Of a stretch of DNA of 64,000 nt, positions 1 through 8,791 are shown in pieces (position 1 is the stretch's first letter; each line of letters opens with the position of its first letter). The DNA comes from Streptomyces sp. 3214.6 (GTDB taxonomy: Bacteria > Actinomycetota > Actinomycetes > Streptomycetales > Streptomycetaceae): assembly GCF_900129855.1 (NCBI RefSeq), contig NZ_LT670819.1:3038001-3102000 (forward strand), written 5' to 3'. The notes beneath the pieces were generated by a model that did no database searches, had not been told where the DNA came from, and was given only the letters and a program-made list of their open reading frames with translations. Made by a program: the position numbers and the translations under genes.

Positions 1-208
1 CGTCCACCCCACCGCCGCCCGGCATGCGGAGGTCCATCAGGATCACGTCCGGGTCGGCCGTCTCCGCCGTCGCCACCGCCTCCACTCCGTTCGCGGCCTC
101 GCCCACGACCGTGAAGCCGGCGGCGGACTCGAACATGCCGCGCAGACCGTCGCGTACGACGGGATGGTCGTCGACGATCAGCAGGGTGATCAGGGGTGCG
201 TCACTCAT
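1..208 (-). CDS. LuxR-family response regulator, N-terminal part (cut by window edge)
   Basis: The reverse strand from an ATG at 208 reads about 69 residues of a receiver domain. It opens with a hydrophobic beta strand ending in the acidic pair of LLIVDDHPVVR, and the phospho-acceptor Asp lies in DVILMDLRMP. The rest of the protein, presumably the LuxR/NarL-type helix-turn-helix output domain, lies outside the window. Its first 8 bases overlap the end of the upstream histidine kinase gene, which implies translational coupling and makes it the cognate regulator. Receiver identity is seen directly. The LuxR output is inferred from its DesK-type partner kinase, which in this family nearly always pairs with NarL/LuxR regulators. 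The likely target is the ABC transporter encoded upstream in the same operon. Confidence 0.88.
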   Translation of the reverse strand, partial: MSDAPLITLLIVDDHPVVRDGLRGMFESAAGFTVVGEAANGVEAVATAETADPDVILMDLRMPGGGGVD

Positions 209-1472
209 GGCGGATCAACGGTACGTGAGCCGACAGCGCCGTGCCCTGCCCCGGCGCGGACTCGACGGTCAGGGCGCCCGCGACGCGTTCGGCGCGGGCC
301 CGCATGCCGTCGAGGCCGAAGCCGCCCGACCGGGTGCGGGGGCGGGTGCGCACGGCGTCGGGGGCGAAGCCGACGCCGTCGTCGCGGATGTCGAGGATGA
401 CCTCGTCGCCCAGGTAGGAGAGGGTGACGCCGACCCGGGTCGCCCCGGCGTGCCGCGACGCGTTGGAGAGGGCCTCCTGGGCGATGCGCAGCAGGGTGGC
501 GGCGAGCTCGTCGTGGAGCTGCTCGGCCGTGCCCGTGATCGTGAACTCGGCGCGTACGCCGGTGCGTTCGCCCCATTCGACGACCGTCTTCTTCAGGGCC
601 TCGGGCAGTCCGTCGTTCTCCAGCGCCACCGGGGCCAGGTTGTGCACGGAGCGACGGGCCTCGCCGAGACTGTGCCGGGCCAGGTCCATGGCGCGGTCGG
701 TGTGCTCGCGGGCCTGGTCCCGGTCGGGCGTGTTCGCGACGACCTGGAGCTGGGCGATGATGCCGGTCAGGCCCTGGGCGATAGTGTCGTGGATCTCGGC
801 GGCGAGCCGCCGCCGTTCGTCGGCGACCCCGGCCTCCCGTGCCTGGACGAGGAGTTGGGCGTGAAGGGCGGCGTTCTCGTCGAGGGCCTGCTGCAGGGCG
901 GCGTTGGTGCGTTCGAGTTCGGCGATGGTCGCGGTGCGTTCGCGGGCCCGTTGCATCTCCTGCTCGGTGAGATGGGCGACCACCATCTGCAGGCCCGAGT
1001 TCGCGATCAGCAGCGCGCCGAAGACGACCCACTGCACCCCGCTCCCGAACGGCATCCCGCCGGCCTGCGCGCCGGCCACGGTGACCGCGCTCGCCAGCAG
1101 CCCGAGCCGCTGCCACCGCCTGCCCGGGATCGTCTCGTCGGCGTCCATGTAGCCGGCGGCGGCGTAGAACGCGAAGAACGGGTTGATCCAGGTGAGGACG
1201 AAGGCGAGGGCCCAGCGGACGACGTAGTACGCCGTCCCGGTCCGGGACGGCGTACGGCCGCGGCCGGGCCGGCGCACCCGCACGCCGTGCCACCACAGCT
1301 GGAGCGCGACCGCCGTGCCGAGCAGGGCCCAGGCGGTGTACCACTTGGCCGGGGAGGCATGGAGGTCGGCGGTCGCGAGCGCGGGGACCAGGCCGATGCA
1401 GAGCAGCCCGTACGGCCCCCAGGTGTGCAGTTGGTCCCAGCGCCGGTCGATCTGGCTGTCCACCGCGGTCAT
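201..1472 (-). CDS. DesK/NarL-type sensor histidine kinase
   Basis: A 423-residue membrane kinase starting at ATG 1472; upstream in-frame codons exist but this start follows the permease stop by 25 bp. The N-terminal half holds several hydrophobic segments (about residues 20-150) forming a membrane sensor, followed by a coiled-coil-like stretch rich in Glu, Ala and Gln. The dimerisation helix carries the phosphorylated His in AAEIHDTIAQGL, the HisKA_3 signature. The C-terminal HATPase_c domain shows the N box QEALSNASRHA, the G1 box DIRDDGVGF and the G2 box GGFGLDGMRARAERV. It ends 8 bp inside the response regulator gene. The operon (ATPase, permease, kinase, regulator) resembles antimicrobial- or envelope-stress-responsive export modules; the signal is unknown. 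Confidence 0.92.
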   Translation of the reverse strand: MTAVDSQIDRRWDQLHTWGPYGLLCIGLVPALATADLHASPAKWYTAWALLGTAVALQLWWHGVRVRRPGRGRTPSRTGTAYYVVRWALAFVLTWINPFFAFYAAAGYMDADETIPGRRWQRLGLLASAVTVAGAQAGGMPFGSGVQWVVFGALLIANSGLQMVVAHLTEQEMQRARERTATIAELERTNAALQQALDENAALHAQLLVQAREAGVADERRRLAAEIHDTIAQGLTGIIAQLQVVANTPDRDQAREHTDRAMDLARHSLGEARRSVHNLAPVALENDGLPEALKKTVVEWGERTGVRAEFTITGTAEQLHDELAATLLRIAQEALSNASRHAGATRVGVTLSYLGDEVILDIRDDGVGFAPDAVRTRPRTRSGGFGLDGMRARAERVAGALTVESAPGQGTALSAHVPLIRHE

Positions 1473-1497
1473 GTCCCCAGTCTGCACGGAACCGCCC

Positions 1498-2232
1498 CTA
1501 CTCCCAGCGGAACCAGCGACTTGCCGCACCCGTCAGCAGCAGGATCCACACCGCCAGCACGCCCAGGTGGCTCCAGCCCGGCCAGTGCCCGGCCGCCGCC
1601 TGGTTCAGTGCCTGCGCGGCCGCCCCGAACGGGGTATAGCCGACGATCCGGGCGAGCAGGTGCGGCATGGACTGCACCGGCGCCCACACGCCGGCGCAGA
1701 ACATCGACGGGAAGAACACGGCCGACCCGATCGCGCCCGCGATCTTCGTCGTACGGGACAGGGCCGCCACCACCGATCCGAGAGCAAGGGCGGCCAGAAC
1801 GGCCAGCAGCAGGGCGAGGACGTATCCGAGGGGCTGTTGCGGCAGGCGTACGCCGAAGCCGAGCCGCCCGACCGCGAGGGCGAGCAGCGCGGAGACCAGG
1901 GCGGCACCGCCGTACACCACCATCTGCGCGGACAGCAGGGCGCTCGGCCGGACCGGCGTGGTGGCCATCCGGCGCAGGATGCCGCGCTCCCGGTAGCCGG
2001 TGAGGGTCTGCGGCATCGCCTGCAGACCGCCGACGATCATGCCGAGCAGCACGGCGACGGGGACGTAGACGTCGATGGTGCGCAGTCCGCCGAGGTCGGA
2101 CTGGTGGTCCCGGAAGGACGGGACGGAACCGAGGATCACCAGCAGCAGGGTCGGGAAGAGCAGGATCCAGAAGATGGCTCCGGGCTCGCGGCGGAAGAGA
2201 CGGACCTCGGTCCTCAGTACGGCGGTGCTCAT
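1498..2232 (-). CDS. ABC-2 type transporter permease (DrrB-like)
   Basis: A 244-residue integral membrane protein with about six hydrophobic segments: an N-terminal one near ILLFPTLLLVILG, then pairs around residues 55-75, 100-130, 135-160, 165-190 and a C-terminal one. Length and hydropathy fit the ABC-2 membrane subunits of drug or lipid exporters (DrrB family). Its start overlaps the stop of the ATPase gene by the 4-base ATGA, so the two are translationally coupled and make one transporter. Substrate cannot be read from sequence; the family exports hydrophobic drugs or envelope lipids. Confidence 0.9.
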   Translation of the reverse strand: MSTAVLRTEVRLFRREPGAIFWILLFPTLLLVILGSVPSFRDHQSDLGGLRTIDVYVPVAVLLGMIVGGLQAMPQTLTGYRERGILRRMATTPVRPSALLSAQMVVYGGAALVSALLALAVGRLGFGVRLPQQPLGYVLALLLAVLAALALGSVVAALSRTTKIAGAIGSAVFFPSMFCAGVWAPVQSMPHLLARIVGYTPFGAAAQALNQAAAGHWPGWSHLGVLAVWILLLTGAASRWFRWE

Positions 2233-3158
2233 GCCGCACCCTCCTTCGTGTCGGCGTTCGTCTCGGCCTTCGTCAGGTCGAGGAACGCGTCGTCGAGCGT
2301 GGCGTCCAGGACGCGCAGCTGATGGGCGGTGATGCGGTGGCGGGCCAGGAGAGTGATGACGGCGTTGACCGTCTCGTCGGTGCCGGAGAGGGTGATACGG
2401 CCGTCCTTGTGCTCGACGGACGCGAGCGCGGGGAGGACGGCGAGGTCACGCTCGTCCAGCGGGGCGGAGGGGGTGAAGCTGATGACGGTGGCCCCGGCCG
2501 AGCGCCGGATCAGTCCCGTCGGGGTGTCCAGGGCGGCCACCCGCCCCTTGTCGATCACGGCGATCCGGTCGCACAGGCGCTGCGCCTCCTCCATGAAGTG
2601 GGTGACCAGGAGAACCGTCACGCCACTGGCCCGGACGTCCTCGATCAGCGCCCAGGTGTCCCGCCGGGCCCGCGGGTCCAGGCCGGTGGTCAGCTCGTCC
2701 AGGACGACGATCCGCGGGTCGCCGATCAGGGCGAGCGCGATGAACAGGCGCTGCTTCTGGCCGCCGGAGAGCTTCGCGAACCGGGTGGACAGCTTCGGGG
2801 TCAGACCGAGGCGTTCGGCGAGCGGACGCCAGTCCAGCGGCCTCGGGTAGAAGGAGGCGTACAGCTCCAGGGCCTCCCGGACGGTGAGTTTGGGCTGCAG
2901 TTCGCTCTGCTGGAGCTGGGCGCCGAGGACGCGGGCCACGCGCGCGTGGTCGGCGACGGGGTCGAGTCCGGTGACCCGGACCCGGCCGGCGTCCGGTACG
3001 CGCAGACCCTCGACGCACTCGACGGTGGTGGTCTTGCCGGCGCCGTTCGGGCCGAGGATCCCGAAGATCTCGCCCTCCTCGACGGCGAAGGACACGCCGT
3101 CGACGACCGCACGGCCGTCGTAGGACTTGCGCAGCTCGGTGACTTCGATGACGGGCAT
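2229..3158 (-). CDS. ABC transporter ATP-binding protein (DrrA-like)
   Basis: A 309-residue cytoplasmic ATPase. The reading frame stays open to 3218, but ATG 3158 gives the normal start of the fold (MPVIEVTELRKSYDG). Motifs in order: Walker A GPNGAGKTT, signature LSGGQKQR, Walker B VVLDELTTGLD, and the switch His in VTHFMEEAQ. The C-terminal about 80 residues match the extra regulatory domain typical of the DrrA/NatA group. It energises the permease encoded immediately downstream (ATGA overlap), and the kinase-regulator pair downstream probably controls the operon. The 195 bp between this start and the divergent exporter gene at 3354 should hold both promoters. Confidence 0.93.
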   Translation of the reverse strand: MPVIEVTELRKSYDGRAVVDGVSFAVEEGEIFGILGPNGAGKTTTVECVEGLRVPDAGRVRVTGLDPVADHARVARVLGAQLQQSELQPKLTVREALELYASFYPRPLDWRPLAERLGLTPKLSTRFAKLSGGQKQRLFIALALIGDPRIVVLDELTTGLDPRARRDTWALIEDVRASGVTVLLVTHFMEEAQRLCDRIAVIDKGRVAALDTPTGLIRRSAGATVISFTPSAPLDERDLAVLPALASVEHKDGRITLSGTDETVNAVITLLARHRITAHQLRVLDATLDDAFLDLTKAETNADTKEGAA

Positions 3159-3353
3159 GCCACCAGGTTTCCGGTCGGCGCCGGGCCCGCACATCGGCCG
3201 GCTCGCTCGAACGCGCATCAGCCGATCGGTGGATACGGCGGTACGACCCCTCGAACGAACGGCTCGAACACGCAGGTCGTAGGACCAGGGTCCGAGCCCG
3301 GTCCGGCCAAAACTCGGTGGGCGTTGTCAGTGCCGGTCCGTAGGCTCGCGGTG
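3159..3353. promoter_or_regulatory. Divergent intergenic region with three CTCGAAC repeats
   Basis: This 195-bp gap separates the minus-strand DrrA-like operon from the plus-strand exporter operon and must hold both promoters. The heptamer CTCGAAC occurs three times in the same orientation (3206, 3250 and 3263), the first two followed by G. They could be half sites for a regulator, but spacing (44 and 13 bp) is irregular. No ribosome binding site is obvious before ATG 3354, where a TAGGCT hexamer (3341-3346) lies at a distance that would allow a leaderless or near-leaderless transcript. Confidence 0.4.
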
Positions 3354-5165
3354 ATGGCCAGTACACGTGCAACCACCACCCCCGACCGCTCCGCCGTACG
3401 CTCCCTGCTGCGCCTGTGGCCGTACGTGCGTCCCGCACGGCTACGGCTGTTCACGGCCGCCTTCGTCGCCGTGCTCGCCTCCTGTACGGGCCTGGTGATC
3501 CCGCTCGTCCTGAAGTGGATGGTGGACGGCCCCGTGGCCGACCGGGACACGGCCGGCGTCTGGCTGGGCGCGCTCTGTCTGCTGCTGCTCGGGTTCGCGG
3601 AGGCGCTGCTGTTCGGGGCGCGGCGCTGGCTGGTGGCGCGTCCGCTGTCGCACGTCGAGGCGGAGATGCGGGCCGAGTTGTACGCGCGGCTGCAACGGCT
3701 GCCGGTGGCGTTCCACGACCGGTGGGCGTCGGGGCAGCTGCTGTCCCGGGCGACGGCCGACCTGGGGCTGCTGCGCATGTTCCTCGCCTTTCCGCTGACG
3801 TTCCTGCTGGTCAACTCGGTGACGATCCTTCTCGGAGTCGTCATCATGCTGATCCAGGACTGGACGCTCGGGCTGGTCATCCTCGGGCCGGCCATCCCCG
3901 TCGTCGTGATGTGCGTGTACTTCGAGAGCCGGTACGCGGTCGTGGCGCGGCGCGCCCAGGACCAGGTCGGGGACCTGACGACGGTGGTCGAGGAGAGCGT
4001 CCTCGGGATCAGGATCATCAAGGGCTTCGGCCGGCACCGCAGCCAGGCGCGGGCCTTCCGGGAACTGTCGTCGACCCTGCGCGGCACCGAGCTGGGCAAG
4101 GCGCGGCTGCTGGCCACGATCTGGGCCGTGATCGTGACGCTGCCCGAACTGGCGATCGGGGCCGCACTGGTGCTGGGGGCGGTGCGGGTGGCGGACGGCG
4201 AGCTGTCCGCGGGCACCCTGGTCGCCTTCCTGTCCACCGCGCTCGCGCTGCGCTGGCCGGTGGACTCCATCGGGTTCCTGCTGGCGATGAGCCAGGAGGC
4301 GGCCACGGCCACGGAGCGGTACTTCGAGGTGATGGACGAACTGCCGGAGGAACCCGGCGGCTTCGACGACCGTGCGTCCGGTTCCGAGGGCGGCGGCGGA
4401 CTGCGGTTCCACGGCGTCACCTTCCGCTACCCCGACGCGGCCCCCGACTCCCGGCCCACCCTCGACGGCGTCGACCTGCACATCCGGCCCGGTGAGTCCA
4501 TGGCGCTGGTCGGGGCGACCGGCAGCGGGAAGACCACCCTCACGGCACTCGTCCCCCGGCTGCACGAGGTGACCGCCGGGCGTATCACCCTCGACGGCGA
4601 GGACATCACCGCGATGCCCCGCGAGGAGCTGCGCGCGCGGGTCGCCGTCGCCTTCGAGGAACCGACCCTGTTCTCCGCGAGCGTCGGGGAGAACGTCCTC
4701 ATGGGGGCGGACGACCAGGCGGGCGCCGACGAGCTGGAGCGGGCCCTGGAGGTGGCACAGGCCGAGTTCGTGCGCGCCCTGCCGCAGGGCGTCGACACCC
4801 AGGTCGGCGAGCAGGGGCTCAGTCTCTCCGGCGGGCAGCGGCAGCGGCTCGCGCTGGCCAGAGCCGTCGTCGGGCGGCCCCGGTTCCTCGTCCTCGACGA
4901 CCCGCTGTCCGCGCTGGACGTGCACACCGAGGCCGCCGTGGAGGCCGCGCTGCGGCAGGTCCTCGCCGACACCACCGCGCTGATCGTGGCCCACCGCCCG
5001 TCCACGGTGCTCCTCGCCGACCGCGTCGCCCTGCTGTCCGACGGGCGCGTCACCGCCGTCGGCACCCACCACGAACTGCTGCGCACGAACGCCGAGTACG
5101 CCCACCTCATGTCCGGAGACCAGTCCCCCACCCTGTCCGGGGAACAGGAGGCCGACCGCCGATGA
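3354..5165 (+). CDS. ABC half-exporter (TMD-NBD), Asp-substituted Walker B subunit
   Basis: A 603-residue fused exporter half starting at ATG 3354 (the open frame extends upstream across the divergent promoter and operon, which is not credible). An N-terminal six-helix type I exporter domain (about residues 20-310) is followed by the nucleotide-binding domain (about 345-590): Walker A GATGSGKTT, signature LSGGQRQR, Walker B FLVLDDPLSALD, switch His VAHRPST. The catalytic Glu that normally follows the Walker B Asp is replaced by Asp, the hallmark of the degenerate-site subunit in heterodimeric exporters such as TM287/288. The next gene overlaps by ATGA and should encode its partner. Family known, substrate unknown; multidrug or lipid export is usual. 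Confidence 0.92.
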   Translation: MASTRATTTPDRSAVRSLLRLWPYVRPARLRLFTAAFVAVLASCTGLVIPLVLKWMVDGPVADRDTAGVWLGALCLLLLGFAEALLFGARRWLVARPLSHVEAEMRAELYARLQRLPVAFHDRWASGQLLSRATADLGLLRMFLAFPLTFLLVNSVTILLGVVIMLIQDWTLGLVILGPAIPVVVMCVYFESRYAVVARRAQDQVGDLTTVVEESVLGIRIIKGFGRHRSQARAFRELSSTLRGTELGKARLLATIWAVIVTLPELAIGAALVLGAVRVADGELSAGTLVAFLSTALALRWPVDSIGFLLAMSQEAATATERYFEVMDELPEEPGGFDDRASGSEGGGGLRFHGVTFRYPDAAPDSRPTLDGVDLHIRPGESMALVGATGSGKTTLTALVPRLHEVTAGRITLDGEDITAMPREELRARVAVAFEEPTLFSASVGENVLMGADDQAGADELERALEVAQAEFVRALPQGVDTQVGEQGLSLSGGQRQRLALARAVVGRPRFLVLDDPLSALDVHTEAAVEAALRQVLADTTALIVAHRPSTVLLADRVALLSDGRVTAVGTHHELLRTNAEYAHLMSGDQSPTLSGEQEADRR

Positions 5166-7024
5166 CCGCCCCCGCCACCGCCTCCCCCGAAACCGCCGAC
5201 GACGACCAGGAGGCCCCCCTGCGGGCTTCCGCCGACGACCCCTTCGACCGGGACGTCCTGCCCACCCCGCCCGGCGCCACCCGCGCGCTGCTGCGGTCCC
5301 TGCTGGCCCCCATGCGGGCGCGCGTCGCCCTCACCACCCTTCTGCTGCTGCTCCAGCAGGCGGCCGTGCAGGCGGGCCCGCTGCTGGTGGCGTACGCCAT
5401 CGACCGTGCCGTGCCGGCGTTCCGGGCCGACGACCGAGGGCCGCTGGTCGCGGTGGGCGTCGGCTATCTGCTGTGCGCGCTGGCCTCGGGCGCGTTGCAG
5501 TACGCGTTCCTGATCGTCTCCGCCCGCGTCAACCAGGACGTGCTGCTCGACCTGCGGGGCCGGATCTTCCGGCACGCGCAGGCGCTGAGCCTGGACTTCC
5601 ACGAGCGCTACACGTCGGGCCGGCTGATCTCCCGCTCCACCAGCGATGTGGAGGCCCTGCGCGAGCTCCTCAACGAGGGTCTGCAGGAACTCGTGACGGT
5701 AGTGCTGTCCTTCCTGTTCATCTCCGCGATGCTGCTCTGGCTGGACCTGGGCCTGGGCGCCGTCGCGGTGGCGTCGTTCCTGCCGCTTTACCTCCTCGTC
5801 CGGAGCTACCGGCGGCGCGCGGGCCGGGTGTTCACCGCCCGGTCCACCGCGATCGCCGCGGTGATCGTGAAGTTCGTGGAGACGATGAACGGCATCCGGC
5901 CGGTGCGCGCGTTCCGCCGCGAGGCCGTCAACGAGGCCGGCTTCCGGGTCCTGAACCGGCGGCACGAGCGGCGCAACGGCGACGCCCTGCTGGAGATGGC
6001 CCGGTACGTCGTCGGGTCGCGGCTGGTCGCCAACACGGCGGTCGCGGCGATCGTGCTGTGGGGGGCCATGCGGGTCGCGGACGACTCGCTGGAGCTGGGG
6101 GTACTGGCGGCGGCGGTGCTCTATCTGCGGCGGCTGTACGACCCGATCGACCGGCTCGGCATGTTCCTCAACTCCTACCAGTCGGCGGCCGCCTCGCTGG
6201 AGAAGATCGCCGGCCTGCTCGCGCAGACGCCGTCCGTGCCGGAGCCCACGGCGCCGAGGGAACTCCCGGCGCTCGCCGGCGAACAACCCGGCCGGCAGGT
6301 CGTGTTCGACGGGGTCTCCTTCGGCTACCGCACGGGCGGCGAGGTCCTGCCCCGCTTCGACCTGACCCTCCCCGCCGGGCAGACCGTCGCCGTGGTCGGC
6401 TCGACCGGCGCCGGCAAGTCCACGCTGGCCAAGCTGCTCGCCCGCTTCTACGACCCCTCGCGGGGCCGGGTGCTGCTGGACGGGGTCGACCTGCGCGAGC
6501 TGCCGGTGCCCGAGCTGCGGCGCGGGGTGGTCATGGTGACGCAGGAGGCGTTCCTGTTCTCCGGCACCGTCGCCGAGAACATCTCCATCGGGCGGCCGGA
6601 CGCGAGCCGGGAGGACATCGAAAGGGCCGCGAAGGCGATCGGCGCGCACGAGTTCATCAGCGCCCTGCCCGACGGGTACGACACCGACGTGCGCAAGCGC
6701 GGCGGCCGTATCTCCGCCGGGCAGCGTCAACTGGTGGCGTTCGCAAGGGCGTTGCTCGCCGATCCGGCTGTGCTGATCCTCGACGAGGCGACCAGCTCGC
6801 TCGACGTCCCGGGCGAGCGTGCGGTGCAGGCGGCGATGGCGACGGTGCTGAAGGGCCGTACGGCGGTGGTGATCGCGCACCGGCTGTCGACCGTGGAGAT
6901 CGCCGACCGGGTCCTGGTCATGGAGCACGGCCGGATCGTGGAGGACGGCAGCCCGGCCGAACTGATCGCGGGCACCGGCCGGTTCGCGGACCTGCACCGG
7001 GCCTGGCGGGACAGCCTGGCGTAG
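5162..7024 (+). CDS. ABC half-exporter (TMD-NBD), partner of the preceding gene
   Basis: A 620-residue exporter half, translationally coupled to the previous gene through the 4-base ATGA. Six hydrophobic segments between about residues 60 and 330 are followed by an NBD with Walker A GSTGAGKST, signature ISAGQRQL, Walker B VLILDEATSSLD and switch His IAHRLST. Walker A and B are canonical, but the signature departs from LSGGQ. In a heterodimer this signature faces the Walker motifs of the upstream subunit, which has the Asp-substituted Walker B, so both defects fall in one composite site while the other stays canonical. This supports an obligate heterodimer. Substrate is unknown. Confidence 0.93.
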   Translation: MTAPATASPETADDDQEAPLRASADDPFDRDVLPTPPGATRALLRSLLAPMRARVALTTLLLLLQQAAVQAGPLLVAYAIDRAVPAFRADDRGPLVAVGVGYLLCALASGALQYAFLIVSARVNQDVLLDLRGRIFRHAQALSLDFHERYTSGRLISRSTSDVEALRELLNEGLQELVTVVLSFLFISAMLLWLDLGLGAVAVASFLPLYLLVRSYRRRAGRVFTARSTAIAAVIVKFVETMNGIRPVRAFRREAVNEAGFRVLNRRHERRNGDALLEMARYVVGSRLVANTAVAAIVLWGAMRVADDSLELGVLAAAVLYLRRLYDPIDRLGMFLNSYQSAAASLEKIAGLLAQTPSVPEPTAPRELPALAGEQPGRQVVFDGVSFGYRTGGEVLPRFDLTLPAGQTVAVVGSTGAGKSTLAKLLARFYDPSRGRVLLDGVDLRELPVPELRRGVVMVTQEAFLFSGTVAENISIGRPDASREDIERAAKAIGAHEFISALPDGYDTDVRKRGGRISAGQRQLVAFARALLADPAVLILDEATSSLDVPGERAVQAAMATVLKGRTAVVIAHRLSTVEIADRVLVMEHGRIVEDGSPAELIAGTGRFADLHRAWRDSLA

Positions 7025-7060
7025 ACACTCAGGGGGTCGGGGGGCCGGAAGGACGAGTGG

Positions 7061-8791
7061 ATGATCGACGCGTACGAGGATCCCGGCACGCCCGACCACC
7101 GCGGCGGCTGGGCGTATCTGGCGTGGCTGGTGCGCTGCCAGCCGTGGCGGTCGCTGACGGGGGCGGTGCTGGCCAGCGCCTGGATGGTGCTGATGGCCGT
7201 GGAGCCGTATCTGCTGTCGAGAGCGGTGGACGACGGGCTGGAGCCCAGTGACACGGCCGTACTGGCCGGCTGGACGGCCGCCATGGTCGCGGTGGGCGCG
7301 TTCAACTCGTGGGTGAGCATCGTGCGGCACCGCACGATGACGCGGGTGCGGATGGACGGCTTCTTCCGCACCACCAAGGTCGTCGTCCGGCAGACGGTGC
7401 GGCTCGGCGCCGGACTGTCGCGGCAGGTGGGGGCCGGGGAGGTCGTCACCATCGGGGTGGGCGACGTGCACACCATCGCGAGCTCGCTGACGGTGATCGG
7501 ACCGGGCGTCGGCTCGGTCGTCGTGTATGTCTTCGTCGCCGGGCTGCTGCTGTCCGTGTCGCCGCTGCTGGCGGCGGTGGTGCTGCTGGGGATGCCGGTG
7601 ATCGCGGTGCTGGTGGGGCCGCTGATGGCGCGGTTGCAGGGAGCCGAGGCCGAGTACCGGGAGCGGCAGGGCGTCCTCACCGCGCGGATCGGCGACCTCG
7701 CGGGCGGGCTGCGCGTGCTCAACGGGCTCGGCGGCAAAGGGCTGTTCGCGGACGCCTTCAAGCGTGACTCGCAGCGGCTGCGGGCGCAGGGCTATCGGGT
7801 CGGCGCGGTCACCAGCTGGATGCAGGCGCTCGGGATGGGCCTGCCGACGCTGTTCCTCGCGGTGGTGACCTGGCTGGCGGCCCGGCTCACCGCCCAAGGG
7901 GACCTGACGGTGGGCGAGTTGGTGTCGGTGTACGGCTATGTCGCCGTCCTGGTCGGCCCGGTGGCGTTCCTCGTCGACATGGGCTACGAACTCAGCCGGG
8001 GCGTGGTGGCCGCCCGGCGGGTGGTCCGGCTGCTGCGGCTGGAGCCGGCCCCGGACACCGGGACCGCCGACGCGCCCGCCGAGCCGGCCGTGCTGCACGA
8101 CCCCGGATCGGGGGTGCGGGCGGCACCGGGCCGGCTGACCGCTCTGGTCGGCGCGCGGCACGCGGAGGTGACGGCCGTCGTGGACCGGCTCGGCCGGTAC
8201 GGCCCCTCGGACGCCACCTGGGGCGGGGTACGGCTGGACGCCATGCCGTTGGAACAGGTCAGGGCCCAGATCCTGGTCGCCGACCACGAGGCCGACCTGT
8301 TCGCGGGGAGCCTGCGCGAGGTGGTCGCCGGACGAGGTGAGCCCTCCCCGGCGGACCTTCTGCGGGCGGTGCGGGCGGCGGCGGCCGACGACATCGTGCA
8401 GGGCCTGCCGGAGGGGCTCGACTCGCCCGTGAGCGCGCAGGGCCGCAGCCTCTCCGGGGGCCAGCGGCAGCGCGTCCGGCTGATGCGGGCGCTGCTCGCC
8501 GATCCCGAGGTGCTGCTGGCCGTCGAGCCCACGTCGGCGCTGGACGCGCACACGGAGGCGGCGGTCGCGCGGCGGCTGCGGGCGGCGCGGGCCGGCCGGA
8601 CCACGGTCGTCACCACCACCTCCCCGCTGGTCCTCGACCAGGCCGACACCGTGCACTACCTGGTCGACGGGAAGGTCGCGGCGACCGGCCGCCACTATGA
8701 CCTGCTGGAACAGGAGCCGGGCTACCGGGAGTTGGTGGCGCGGGACGCCGATGAACCGGATGACGCCGAAGCGAAGGAGGCCCTGCGATGA
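7061..8791 (+). CDS. ABC half-exporter with degenerate Walker A and Walker B
   Basis: A 576-residue protein starting at ATG 7061 behind a GGAAGGA ribosome binding site. The membrane domain (about residues 20-310) looks like a normal exporter. In the NBD the Walker A loop reads GARHAEVT (no Lys), the Walker B end reads LLAVEPTSALD (Asp lost, Glu kept), and the switch His is missing (TTTSPLV), yet the signature LSGGQRQR is perfect. It therefore cannot form a working ATP site itself but can donate a signature to its partner, encoded by the next gene (ATGA overlap at 8788). The domain is shorter than usual. Part of a four-gene exporter operon, 36 bp after the previous gene. Confidence 0.9.
   Translation: MIDAYEDPGTPDHRGGWAYLAWLVRCQPWRSLTGAVLASAWMVLMAVEPYLLSRAVDDGLEPSDTAVLAGWTAAMVAVGAFNSWVSIVRHRTMTRVRMDGFFRTTKVVVRQTVRLGAGLSRQVGAGEVVTIGVGDVHTIASSLTVIGPGVGSVVVYVFVAGLLLSVSPLLAAVVLLGMPVIAVLVGPLMARLQGAEAEYRERQGVLTARIGDLAGGLRVLNGLGGKGLFADAFKRDSQRLRAQGYRVGAVTSWMQALGMGLPTLFLAVVTWLAARLTAQGDLTVGELVSVYGYVAVLVGPVAFLVDMGYELSRGVVAARRVVRLLRLEPAPDTGTADAPAEPAVLHDPGSGVRAAPGRLTALVGARHAEVTAVVDRLGRYGPSDATWGGVRLDAMPLEQVRAQILVADHEADLFAGSLREVVAGRGEPSPADLLRAVRAAAADDIVQGLPEGLDSPVSAQGRSLSGGQRQRVRLMRALLADPEVLLAVEPTSALDAHTEAAVARRLRAARAGRTTVVTTTSPLVLDQADTVHYLVDGKVAATGRHYDLLEQEPGYRELVARDADEPDDAEAKEALR

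Noticed and set aside
2322..3353. Upstream extension of the first ABC exporter gene
   Set aside because: It would cover the whole opposite-strand ATPase gene and the divergent promoter; ATG 3354 begins the normal family N-terminus.
4427..8695. A 1422-codon open frame on the minus strand opposite the ABC exporter genes
   Set aside because: It is antisense to three genes with clear domains and is open only because GC-rich codons rarely make stops; the translation is His/Gln/Arg/Gly-rich without domains.
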